Source: Quillaja saponaria (taxonomy: Eukaryota; Streptophyta; Magnoliopsida; Fabales; Quillajaceae). From it: a stretch of DNA of 64,000 bases. Below, piece after piece: positions 23,164-33,242 of the stretch. The translations under genes were made by a program, and so were the position numbers. The notes under the pieces were generated by a model, which saw only the letters and a list, made by a program, of their open reading frames with translations, was not told the DNA's origin and ran no database searches. The stretch covers positions 17,244,062 through 17,308,061 of the forward strand of contig CM055611.1 of NCBI GenBank assembly GCA_029379385.1. Reading direction: 5' to 3'. Position 1 is the stretch's first letter. Each line of letters starts with the position of its first letter.

Positions 23164-23585
23164 TGTTAGAAATTTTATGTGTGGACTATCATTAATTGTA
23201 TGGTTTTAGTTTTAATAAAAATAGATTTAATATTTGGTCTACTTAAGGTTTGGATAGGGCTCAAACACACTTCTTTCTATTAGTTGTGGATTAGTAGTAA
23301 GTATAGGCTGAGTGACTTTAAGAGACTTTAATGGAGGACTCTTAGGATTAATCTAATGATAAAATAAGCTAGGTCCTATCTCCTCTCTTAACACAAGCAT
23401 ATCTTACCCCATTGAAAGCTGCTAGTGAATAGAAAGTATGGAGATGAAGACTTAGCTGTCTCATAATACAATTATGACATGCTTGAGGATTCACTTGTTC
23501 TGCTGCTATGACTCAATCATGTATGGAAAATATTTATAATTTTTGTATTCTAAATTCATGGATGTAATCTATTAAGAATATTACA
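23164..23585 (+). repeat. 3' LTR of decayed copia element
   Basis: It starts at TGTTAGAAATTTTATGTG after a weak purine tract (AATAGGAGAA) and ends at ATTACA. It is about 30 bp shorter than its partner. Confidence 0.8.
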
Positions 23586-25787
23586 TTAATGTCATGATTT
23601 TGTTTTTGAAAATGTATGACACTGTTCCTTCAAAGGTACTATTTCATATTTTATCTAATCTCATATTCATTCATGAATCCACAAGCAGAAATTAGGGGAT
23701 TCAAATTCTTGAGTGGTCACGAGAAACTTGCTTCTTCTATTAAAATTCAACTTTGGATCTTTTGGGTACTTGTTTGGATGACTACCTAATTGCCCTCACT
23801 TCTGTGTGTTTTGATATGAGTTTCCCTTGTGATCCGGAGAACATGGTTCCTGTTGAAGTTGTAGTGTCTTTGGTTAAAGATGCAGCATGAGTCATTAGCA
23901 ATGAATAATGAGGTCCAAGTTGAAGAAATTGTGCAAGTTCACAAGAGGCTCTAGTTGAAACTACAATTGAAAAAACTGCAATTCCAGTTTTAGATTCCAT
24001 AGTTGCAGCTACCCCTCTTCCATAGGTTGATCACATTGACTTTGTCACTCCATTAAAGTTTTAATTATTGGTAGTCCAAGGTAGAGTTATCATTGTCAGT
24101 TTTCTGTCATCGATATTCAAGACCTTGTTGCAAAATTTAAATCCCGAGGTCTTCATTCTCTCATACTTCATAGCTCGAATATGTATTTTTTTTAAATCAT
24201 GGGAAAATGGTAGGAAGATTGATAATAGGTATGTTAGGATTTATTGAAAAGTTAATATTTCCAATAAGAATTGATACATGTTTTTCAAGGTTACTCATAT
24301 AAAAGATGTAATTTATACTTTTTTATCAACATTTTGAATGAATTGATTATCGAGATATTAGTAGTTTTTTTGTTAAATTAGCATAGGTTTCAAACTCTTA
24401 ACTTTAAATCTCTCACTACTCTTTTCATATTCTCTCAAACCCTAACATGTCCTAAGTCAAAGAAACTAGCAATTGTTATGATATTCCTAAATGAAAGAGG
24501 TACTTAATTCAAATTTATTCTCACCTTCAATTTTTAAATTTGTCATTGAACAAATATCAATTATTCGATGGTACAAATATTCTTTTAAATGAAAAAAAAA
24601 AAATCTGATTTGATCTCATATTGCATGCATGGTCTATCATTCTATCTTCAAAATAAAATGAAAACGATCGAAGCTCATCCTGTTAGCCAAAAAGATTCTT
24701 CCTTGTGAGGAAAATGAAAAAAAAAAAGAAAAAAAAAAAAACAGAATTTAACTATCATGGGCCATTCTTAAATGACTGAATTTGAATGTTTAAATGGGCA
24801 AGCAAGCTCATCCAAGAATATAGTGAGTGTGCTGTAGCACTTGTAGCTAGCCCATTGCCTTCACTATTAGTCTCATATGGCCCATTAGTATTAGGCTATT
24901 ATAAAGAAAATAATATTTTAGTTAACACAAAATGAATTAACTGTTTGTGAATTTTACCAACACTTTTGTTTGAAAGGTACCAATATCTAAATTAAATTAA
25001 TAATCTTTGAAAACATCATGCCCGAAAAAGTGAGTTACATTCAGACCCACTACTAGAAATCTAGAATATTGAGAATTGCCTAGGAGTTCAAAACTCACAT
25101 ATTCCTTATTTGGTCCCTTCCCAAAACTTTTGCCAAATGTACACACTTCAATTTCCCCTTGGACTCTTTAGTCCTTGTTGGTTCTTAATGTCAATTTCTA
25201 CTTGGAAAAAAATGAAGTCCCATTTTATACTTTAATTGCCAAATCTACACACGTTAATTTCTATTTCTATAGGCCACCCTCGGAGATTCTTAAGAATCAT
25301 CCTCTCCCTTACCCTTTAACTACAATAACATGCGTCACCTCACCTATACATCAAAATTCAAATTTGAATTTGGATTGAAATTCAAAATTTGTTGAATTTG
25401 AATTCGAATGTGAATCTGAATATCTGAAATAATATCCGATTTTAAATTTCAAATTAGATTCGAATAATACACTATTTTAAACCATTTAACTTGAATTTTA
25501 ACTATAAACTCACTTTACAAATTTATCATCGGATTTGGATTATTTTATATTATACATGAGTCATGTTTCGATAACAACACAATTTTTCTTTATAAATTAT
25601 ATCTAATTCAAAAATAGATTTAAATTTTAAAAACAAATTTTACTTGTGTCTATATTTCTCATAAATGAATAAATTATGTTATTAGTAAAACATGAGAAAA
25701 TGTGAATCCATTCTACAGTGAGTAAGTTTTTCGAAAGTCCTGGTCAAGTATAAAAGTATGACCTTAATGGTTATTGAATTAGCAACT
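23586..25787. other. Intergenic sequence between the copia relic and the SPX gene
   Basis: A degenerate frame at about 23840-24062 (containing ALVETTIEKTAIPVLD) has internal stops and is not assignable. Poly-A tracts lie at about 24592-24602 and 24716-24740. 25360-25470 is rich in AAATTTGAATTTGAATTC repeats, similar in composition to 690-800. No gene is seen. Confidence 0.4.
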
Positions 25788-25795
25788 GAATATGC
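25788..25795 (+). promoter_or_regulatory. P1BS-type PHR1 site (GAATATGC), upstream
   Basis: GAATATGC fits the phosphate-response element GNATATNC bound by PHR1-type MYB factors. It lies about 220 bp upstream of the SPX start codon. SPX genes are known PHR1 targets, so the position is meaningful, although an 8-base match alone is weak. Confidence 0.6.
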
Positions 25796-25839
25796 CTCCT
25801 TCCGCGACTCCTTTGTACCTTCATAACTCCAAAGTCCAA

Positions 25840-25847
25840 GCATATGC
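25840..25847 (+). promoter_or_regulatory. P1BS-type PHR1 site (GCATATGC), palindromic
   Basis: GCATATGC fits GNATATNC and is palindromic, the strongest form of the site. It lies 52 bp downstream of the first site and about 165 bp upstream of the SPX start codon. Confidence 0.65.
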
Positions 25848-25873
25848 CTCTTAATATTCTAGCAAACCTTCAC

Positions 25874-25883
25874 TCATAAATAC
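25874..25883 (+). promoter_or_regulatory. Possible TATA box of the SPX gene
   Basis: TCATAAATAC lies about 30 bp after the second P1BS site and about 130 bp before the ATG, a plausible core promoter position. Confidence 0.4.
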
Positions 25884-26012
25884 CCCTCAATTTTATCTTT
25901 TTCATTCTTTACCATTCAATCTCCAACATTTTTCACTTCTAAAAAAAAAGTTTGAACTTTTTTCTGGGTTTTATTTTTTTGAGGTTCAAGATTGAATTTT
26001 GGGACTCTAGCA

Positions 26013-27623
26013 ATGAAGTTTGGGAAGAGATTGAAGTGACAGATTCAAGAAACATTGCCGGGTTGGAGGGATAAATTTCTGTCGTACAAGGAACTGAAAA
26101 AGATTGTGCGATTGATTTCTACGGCTCCAACGTTGTTGGACGATTCACTTGAGTTTGGGAAAGGGGAGGCAGAATTTGTTTACCTGTTGAACAATGAGAT
26201 TGACAAGTTCAACGCATTCTTCATGGAACAGGAGGAGGATTTCATTATCTTGCATAAGGTATTTTTATAGTGAGAAATTTATTTTCCTTAATATTATTTA
26301 TTTAGTCTGGGTTTAAACCAAATTTAACTGCATTGTTTGTTTGAGTTAGCTGAGGTTTCCTTCTTTTTTGGGTTTTTTGGGTGGGGGGGGGGGGGGGGGG
26401 GGGGAGGGTTAGTTTGGATTTTGATGATACACCAGTTGGTGACCAACAGTGGACAAATGCTATTTTGAGAACAATAATGGATCTTATTTTTGGCTTCAGA
26501 CTGTAGGATTTGCAAATGCTAAGAGCATTTTGTATCACTTAAGTAGAGATTAGCAATCCTTTGATTGGCAAATGAAAAAAAAAAAATCCTTATCAGGAAT
26601 CTCTCAAGTTGATCATTCATAAGACTTATACCGTAGAATTTATGGATGAAGAACAATACGGAATTAATTATTGGTATAAAAGAAAAATCGGGTTTCAAGC
26701 ATTCATGTTAATGTGATATAGAATCATATCCAAAACTGAAATTGGAATTAGAGTGACAAATAATTGTACTTTTGATGCTTGTGCCTAACTAATCAATAAA
26801 ATGACATCAGAAAGGGTTATCGTCTCGAATAAATTCGTGGTTCTTTGTAACTTTAGATGAATTGTAGTTTTGGATGCTTGTGCCTGACTTATCAATAATG
26901 GATTTGAGGAAATTTTGTATGCCTGCAGGAGTTACAACAGAGGATCCAGAGAGTAGTTGATAAATGGGGATCACATGGGAGACAACCTTCAGAAACATAT
27001 TATAAAGAGGAGATGGAAAAAATCAGAAAAGGCATAGTTGATTTCCATGGTAAAATGGTTTTGTTAGTAAAACTACAGCAATGTCAATTACACAGGTATT
27101 CCTTTTGATTCTCTACAATTGTTGTTTTTATATTTCAGTACTTCCTTGCGTTTCAAATTTTCACTGATCCAAAGTCATTTTAGTACAACTTGTGAGGTCA
27201 TAAGGTACCAAATTTAACAAGCCAGATAACTGAAAGATTGGGATTTTTTCAGGATTGGCTAAAATTCTGAAGAAATACGACAAGAGAACTGGGGGCCTAT
27301 TACGCTTGCTATTCATTCAGAAAGTGCTGGAGCAGCCATTTCTCACAACCGATCTAATTTCAAAACTCGTTCAAAAATGTGAAACCACAATAGAGGCAGT
27401 GTTCCCTACTGAGGAAGATGCTGAAAGAGAAAGGAAGCTAAAGAAGCAATTACAGTTGCTGGAGAAGGAATATTTAGAAACACAGTTGCAGCTTTACTTA
27501 CTATGCAAGAAATAAGAAGAGGCAGCTCCACAGAGACTCTTTTTATCTCTGCCTCCTCTCAACTTGCGAGATTCTGAACTCATTCACTCAGTCCTGCTCA
27601 AGTCTCCCATATCAATTCTTTAG
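26013..27623 (+). pseudogene. SPX-domain protein (SPX3-like), pseudogene
   Basis: Three exons are clear: 26013-26258, 26929-27095 and 27253-27623, with good splice sites (AAG|GTATTT, TGCAG|GA, CAG|GTATTC, TTCAG|GA). The protein is a single-domain plant SPX protein: MKFGKRLK, LPGWRDKFLSYKELKK, NNEIDKFNAFF, a lysine-rich [14 protein letters not shown] helix, and the C-terminal [19 protein letters not shown]. Such proteins sense inositol pyrophosphate and restrain PHR1. Four lesions disable it: TGA at codon 9 (26037-26039), a one-base insertion in the A-run at 27069-27072, a one-base loss near 27437-27443, and a one-base gain near 27524-27540. In the unbroken frame the old stop would be TAG 27621-27623. 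The C-terminal [15 protein letters not shown] block resembles Arabidopsis SPX3; that subgroup call is from memory. Confidence 0.88.
26383..26404 (+). repeat. 22-base poly-G tract
   Basis: An uninterrupted run of 22 G follows GGGTTTTTTGGGT in intron 1 of the SPX pseudogene. It is unusual in this AT-rich sequence. It also creates the proline-rich minus-strand open frames here, which are not genes. Confidence 0.95.
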
Positions 27624-27960
27624 TGAAAATAGATGACTAATGTCATGTATGGCATTTCCGGAACAACGGCCATACATTGACACATAAGCAACTTCGAGTG
27701 TGTGTGGTGTTCCTCATGTATGAAAGAAAGTAAAACAATGCAATACAATGCATTAATGGTAACTGGTTAGTTAAACTAATTGAGAGAAAAAGAGAATTGT
27801 CTAGCTGCTTCTGTTGAGCGATTCAATCCAAACTGTGTTCAGAATGCAATACAATGCCTAATTTGAAAATATTATTATTAGTTGTGGTGAGATTGCATGC
27901 TGTGGGATGGAAGTTCTAATGTCATGCTTATTTACAGTTAGCTACAATGTCTTGTTCTTC
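27624..27960. other. 3' flank of the SPX pseudogene
   Basis: It reads as a former 3' untranslated region: no open frame, with repeated AATGCAATACAATGC-like words near 27737 and 27844. No gene is seen. Confidence 0.4.
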
Positions 27961-27969
27961 ATTAAATTC

Positions 27970-28160
27970 ATTAAGATTGATAGCAGCCATCAATTACATC
28001 CTTTGCTCTGTTCATGGCTTCATACAAATATCCAGGAGTTGGCTTAGCAGCAGAAACTAAATTAAATGCATCAATTAAAGGTTGTGATAGAGCTGTTACT
28101 CTGAATAAAAGATAGTAAACAAGTTCTGCAGCATGTTTCTCAACACTAAACTCGCGCCTA
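27970..28160 (-). pseudogene. hAT-type transposase fragment
   Basis: Read on the minus strand, an open frame of about 60 codons contains AAELVYYLLFRVTALSQPLI and PTPGYLYEAMNRAKDVI, then a stop near 27977. This resembles the plant hAT (DUF659/ribonuclease-H-like) transposase region that has G-Y-[IL]-Y-E-A-M-x-R-A-K. Upstream minus-strand sequence to about 28230 may belong to the same gene (NWKL, YSPFMMYKV). No terminal repeats were found. Confidence 0.55.
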
Positions 28161-28230
28161 CCTTATACATCATGAAAGGACTGTAATTCACTTTCAACTT
28201 CCAATTAATGGGCAATCATACTTGCTTTTC

Positions 28231-29066
28231 AAATGCCCTCTTCTTAAGGGCATATCTAATTTGTGCTTGTATATATGTGACTGGAAGAGTGGGAGTTAAA
28301 TCTGCAAAACAGATTTTTTGAGCCATCCAAGCAACTTTATCAATAAATAATAAAATCATACCTCCCATATTTAATATAAATACTATTTTTATTAAGTATT
28401 ACATGTACAAAATTCGCTGGTCCAAAATTGAGATATTCTGTTTTACAGTTTAGATTTGGATAATCTTATTTGAAATAAAAATTTTCCCATATACTAATAA
28501 TAGCTATGTCCAAAATCCATTCAGTATTAAATAATAAAATTAAGATGAAGCAGCTACCAAAGTAGAGTACCATGAAATAATACACAAACGGCAGGTCACA
28601 AAAGAATTTAAACAACCAGAGTGGTGGCGTAATTAAGGACTACAAATAATTATAAGCAAAAATAAAAAACATCACCTATCCATTTTTCCAACTATTACGT
28701 TTGGGTTTTGTGAATAAAAATTTATTATATTTATTAAAGTAATATGATTACGATCACATCTGCATTTACTACTTTGTTGACCTTTTTGAAATGTACAAAC
28801 CCGTGACTCATATTTTGCAACCGGCTGGAGACATCATTGTGTTAGCTGGGGCCTATATCATAGCCTGCCAGCTTATTGCTCAGTTGCATGTCGGTCTGAA
28901 GGTATTTTGTCGAAAAACCCCTCCAAAGTTGCAATTGACCATCACGTCCCTTGCTCTTAATCTTAGAAGTTAGAATGAGCAATTTGGTCAAATTGACACA
29001 ATTGAATCCAAATGGACAAGGTTTGATGTATGTTCACTATGGCTGTTTGGAAAGTCTTGAATAGAT

Positions 29067-29098
<32 letters not shown>

Positions 29099-31346
29099 CA
29101 CACATACAAGACATTCATTTCTCTTCATACTCTCATAAATTTTTTTATTCAGACAGGCAAAACCATGTTCTTGTTATCTTGTGAAGCTTTTTTTTTTTTT
29201 GATTTTCTTGCTTGTTTTTATTAATTGTTATTGCAAAATGCAAACAGGTAGAATTTAATTACCTAGGATAAAATTTGCTGCAACCTATTTGCAAGAAGAA
29301 AATATCAAAGAATCATGCATTTGTAGCAAATTACAATGTCTTAAGCATGCCTTGTGGTGTCCTTGTACAAGTCACCTCTTGGTTGCAGGAAGTTCTTTTG
29401 AAGACAAGTGCCCATGATAGTGTCCTCACCATAAACTAGGTGGAAAAACTGGCGTGAAATTCAAGACTGAAAGCCTAAAAGTAAATAATAAAATCTATTT
29501 GTTATTTCTTAAAACCGGGTCTCTCCTGCCACAAACCTTTGCAGCTCTTAGGTTTATCAAATAATCTAGAACGCTAGATTACTTTCAACTTCCAATAATA
29601 GAGGAGGGAAAGGAATCTCTTCTGAGTTCTGACACATGTTTTAACTGTATGCGCTTTAGCTCCAAAAGTAAATAATTGAGGGGATTACCCAAAAACAAAG
29701 TAATAATCACGGAAATAGCCAGAGTATCCTCTATATATGTCAAGAAGATTGTTTCACCATTTCATTCCACATCTGTTTTCTTTTCTCTTCTAAGTTATCT
29801 AATCTTTTACAGTAAAAAATTCGAGTCTGGAAGATGCAGGTGAAAGTAACCTTTTGTTAGGGTTTGGCACAACTTTCTCTAAGTTTTACCTTTTATGTTA
29901 GTGAACCTCAGAGAGAGGTTGTGCCAATCTCTCACAAGTTGGTTAGCATATAGATCAGACTAAATTAAGTTCAAGCTTCAAAAATAGGGACTTATAATCA
30001 CAGTCTCTCCATACATCTCCTTTATCTTTTGTTGGGTTCCATTGATCATCTCTAAAATACTCTATTTCATCAGGGAATGTTCTTAATATGCGTCCAAAGC
30101 ACTTGAACACCAATTGTATAGTCATCTAATTTATTATTTTACTTGGTTGATTTCTAGTAATTTTGTGGCTTTACCTCTGTTGCAGAATGCTGCCCAAATT
30201 GTATGCATCCATTTCATGAGCACTCTGTTCTCAGTTCAACAAAGCAGTAACAACATTTAGTCAAGACATTTTATCAAAGAGGATAGGGATGTTAAAGTGC
30301 AGATGAGATCATGAGATGTAAAAGATCACATATATTCACGAATACTTCATACGAATCATACCTTAACAAGAGATTTTCACAATTCCCTAATTATTATTAT
30401 TATTATTTTAAATTTTGCTGGTCAAAGAATGGAAAACGAAAGATGCTTAATTTTGGCCTTTTGGGTGAGTCTTGCTGAGCCGAAGTGTGGCAGTGATTCG
30501 GTTGAAGTTCACGGGTGAATAGTGACTTGTGTAGACTTAGATGTAATTACGTTAACAGTACATTTTTGGTTCTTTATATCTTGGCTATTTTCCAATAGGC
30601 TCACTGTAATTAAGAGGAAAATAAATCCTCTAATTTGTTGTTTTACTTCACTTCACCTTATACAAAATAATCTATTAACTATTACACTTCCAACTCTGAT
30701 TAACCATATGTTATTTATGATAAAATTGTGTAATTTTATTTGTTTTTTCTTAGAGATATTAAAAGTTTTTAGAATGCTACATCCCATCGAAAAACCAAAC
30801 AATGCTACAATAAATGCCTTTCATAATACTAGGTTGCTTTTGCTATTGTTGGACCCAAATGGTCCTTGGCTGGTTAAAGTGGAGGAATCACGTGGACATT
30901 TAATGGGGCTTCACAATTAATTTTAAAACCGATCTGGATCATCCCTCTCAGCTTTGTTCGGGGAATACTATGAACAGATCTCATAAAATAAAAATTATTT
31001 TTCTTTTTCCGTATACTTTCCAAAAATTGACTACTTCATCAGATTTCATTTGTTGTGGATGCAGATTTCTTTATCCGAGTACACCATTACCAAAATATCT
31101 TCTGTAATAGGTAAAAAAATATTTTATAAAAAATTTGTTTAATTAATTTTACTGAATTTCTAAATTTAAAATTCTTTGCCTTCACTAATTTTTGGATTTA
31201 AAAGTTTTGTCCTCATATATTTTTATAAATATATTAAATTTAATAATAATTGAATTACTTTATAGACCTAGTTAAGTTTCTAGTTAAAATTCAATAAAAA
31301 TTTTATTAATTTTTAGAAAGTAAAATTCTCCGACAAAGAAAAAATA
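28231..31346. other. Intergenic sequence with no supported gene
   Basis: It contains an AT run at about 29066-29092 and scattered AT-rich blocks. The open frames at 28791-28973, 29030-29224 and 30522-30920 lack domain signals; the middle one is created by the AT run. Confidence 0.4.
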
Positions 31347-31417
31347 GAAGTCCCTGTTTCCACGAGACTATTATCTGGGTGCAGTGTAAGTGCAGCCCAG
31401 CTGTATATAATAATTGT
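31347..31417 (+). repeat. Left terminal inverted repeat of the UGT-carrying element
   Basis: It starts at about GAAGTCCCTGTTTCCACG and matches the reverse complement of 32200-32270 to ATAATTGT. The outermost ten bases are less well conserved than the inner sixty. Confidence 0.75.
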
Positions 31418-31489
31418 TTGTTTTTAGGTTTTTTTTTTTTTGATAGAAAGGTTGTAAAGGCCACATAAATGGCCGATCGCTACACCATT

Positions 31490-32130
31490 TCCTTCTCATA
31501 TCCTGCTTTGCCCAAGGCGGACATGTCACCGTTGCTACCACCGTACATGGCGTCGGCCAAATAAAATCCCTCCCTTTCCCTCCCCTGCTTATCCTTTGCC
31601 TCTTTCTCTGATGGCTTTGACAATGGAACAAAACCCACTGATGATCCTAACCATATCATGTCCCAAATGAAGCGCGTGGGTTCTCAATTGCTCACTAACT
31701 TAATACTCAGCCTCTCCAGAAAACAACACAACAAGCCAATCACCTTCTTAATCTACTCTATCCTTCTTCCTTGGGCTGCTGCTGTGGCACGTGACTTAAG
31801 CATTCCATCTGCTTTTCTTTGCGTTCAATCTGCCACTGCCTTCGCCATATACAATCTAGTTACTACTTTAATATGGAAAAAGGTATGTATCAAAAATATA
31901 AAAATGACCCTCCTAGAAGATGATCCTAATCCATGTGTCCTACTCAACACCTATGATGTTCAAGCGATCGCAGCCGTTAGTTTCATGAATCCTATCGCAA
32001 TAGGACCATTGATTGATCCCTGTTATTTTCTTGAGATCAATCTAACGAGTCATTTAGCTGTGACTTGTTTGAGGCATCTCCTAATAAGGATTATCTCCAA
32101 TGGCTAGACTCAGCCAAATAGCTAAGTGGT
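31490..32130 (+). pseudogene. UDP-glycosyltransferase fragment (UGT75-like), captured
   Basis: The forward frames read as the N-terminal half of a plant family-1 glycosyltransferase: GHVTVATTVHG, then FASFSDGFDNGTKP, then KRVGSQLLTNLILSLS, CLIYS-like TFLIYSILLPWAAAVARDL, IPSAFLCVQSATAFAIY, and after an internal deletion CVLLNTYD and NPIAIGPLID. These match the acceptor-binding half of UGT75-type enzymes, which glucosylate phenolics and plant acids with UDP-glucose. The frame shifts several times upstream, about 60-80 residues around 31880 are missing, and the C-terminal PSPG sugar-donor motif is absent. It cannot be an enzyme. The longest single open stretch is 31658-32107. Confidence 0.8.
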
Positions 32131-32199
32131 TTATGTGCCTTTTGGAAGAATGGTTTTGTTGCAGGCAAAAGAAAAAAAAAAAAAAAAAACACAACCTGA

Positions 32200-32270
32200 A
32201 CAATTATTGTATACAGCTGGGCTGCACTTACCCTGGACCCAGATAATAGTCCCGTGGATATAGGAGCTTC
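32200..32270 (-). repeat. Right terminal inverted repeat of the UGT-carrying element
   Basis: It is the reverse complement of 31347-31417 with a few mismatches. An A-run (32171-32189) lies just inside it. Confidence 0.75.
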
Positions 32271-32726
32271 CAAAAAAAATTTGTCCAATATAAATTTTTA
32301 AAAATCATATACCTTAATTTTCACATTATTAATAAATTTTTTTTAGCCTTTTTCATTATTTATTAATTTTAGTAGTTTGAAAATGTCTAAAATTCTATTT
32401 TCTTTACACTCATTTATTTATTATTTTTTTATTTGATGAATTAAATATTATCTCTTAATTTATTTAAAAATAAAATAATTTCACATATTTGGTTTTAAAG
32501 CACATTAACATGTTGTTTGGGTTACAAAAATTTTTATTGTGCAGACTTTTAATATTAAAAATATTTATTGTTACAAGAATTCTTATTAAATCATGTTACA
32601 ATTTTTTTTTAAAAAAATTATCTCATTTTTCAAATGATAACATAAAATAATAAAATATTATGATATATGTTGTAAAAAAAATAAAATTAGTTTGTATTTA
32701 TATTAGCTACAAAAAGGAAAAAGAAA

Positions 32727-32757
<31 letters not shown>

Positions 32758-33242
32758 ATCAGACGAAAAAAAATAATATAACTTATTGTCCTTACTGACA
32801 AAAGTGTTTGGACCCACCACTGCCCCCGAGTGTGATGTTTAAGTGGAAGGTGGTTGAGCTAGGGGCCGGGCTTTTGTCAAAATTGCATTGCTTGCCGAAG
32901 CTGGTTGAGGCATTTTTTAGCTTACATTAGTAATCATTACCAATGCACTGTTGTTATATCACTATTTCTAGTCTCCGATACAATGATTAACGAACTTGGG
33001 TATTTTTACCAACCAAAAGTATATATCCTACCACTATGTTAGTGATATTAGAATTAGAGTTTGACATCTCCTCTCGTAAATTATGAAATTCTACAATACT
33101 ATTTATTATTATTATAAAATATAAATTAATTACACTAGAAAGAAAAAAATAATTTTTATTTCATGAGGTGTCTATTAGCAGAATACGCCGTGAAAGTAAT
33201 TAAAAAATATAAATAGACACTGGTGCTGATACAGATCAAACT
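32271..33242. other. AT-rich intergenic sequence
   Basis: No gene is seen. It contains an AT microsatellite at about 32731-32757 and a GC-balanced patch at 32810-32920 without an open frame. Confidence 0.5.

Larger units (their letters stand above)
20903..23585 (+). mobile_element. Decayed Ty1-copia element with both LTRs
   Basis: Two direct repeats, 20903-21355 and 23164-23585, both start TGTTAGAAATTTTATG and end at ATTACA; they are LTRs of about 453 and 422 bp. The first is followed by TGTGACATTAGAGC, a degraded methionine-tRNA primer site. The 1.8-kb interior has lost most of the polyprotein. Its 3' part still reads as copia RNase H (LIGYSNSNFASCKDD, then STXGYIF) at about 22020-22120. 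Two direct ~60-bp blocks (GGGGAGGATCCTGGTATT and a variant) lie at about 21510 and 21575. No matching 5-bp target duplication was seen. Confidence 0.75.
31347..32270 (+). mobile_element. Pack-TYPE-like TIR element carrying a UGT fragment
   Basis: The two ends, 31347-31417 and 32200-32270, are inverted repeats of about 71 bp with roughly 85-90% identity by eye. The common core includes ACTATTATCTGGGT, GTAAGTGCAGCCCAGCTGTA and CAATTATTGT. Between them lies a fragment of a host UDP-glucosyltransferase and no transposase, so this fits a non-autonomous DNA transposon that captured a gene piece (Pack-MULE or another Pack-TYPE). The superfamily is unproven: the flanks are A-rich (AAAGAAAAAATA on the left, CAAAAAAAATTTG on the right), so the target duplication cannot be read with certainty. 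Confidence 0.75.

Noticed and set aside
23782..24000. 72-codon minus-strand frame
   Set aside because: Lies antisense to a degenerate forward frame with stops; neither could be assigned.
26302..26538. Proline-rich minus-strand open frames
   Set aside because: They are produced by the 22-base G run in the SPX intron and have no other support.
29030..29224. 64-codon forward frame with YIYIYIF repeats
   Set aside because: It is the translation of an AT microsatellite.
31371..31631. Minus-strand frame over the inverted repeat and the UGT fragment
   Set aside because: It lies antisense to a clear UGT coding match and crosses the TIR boundary.
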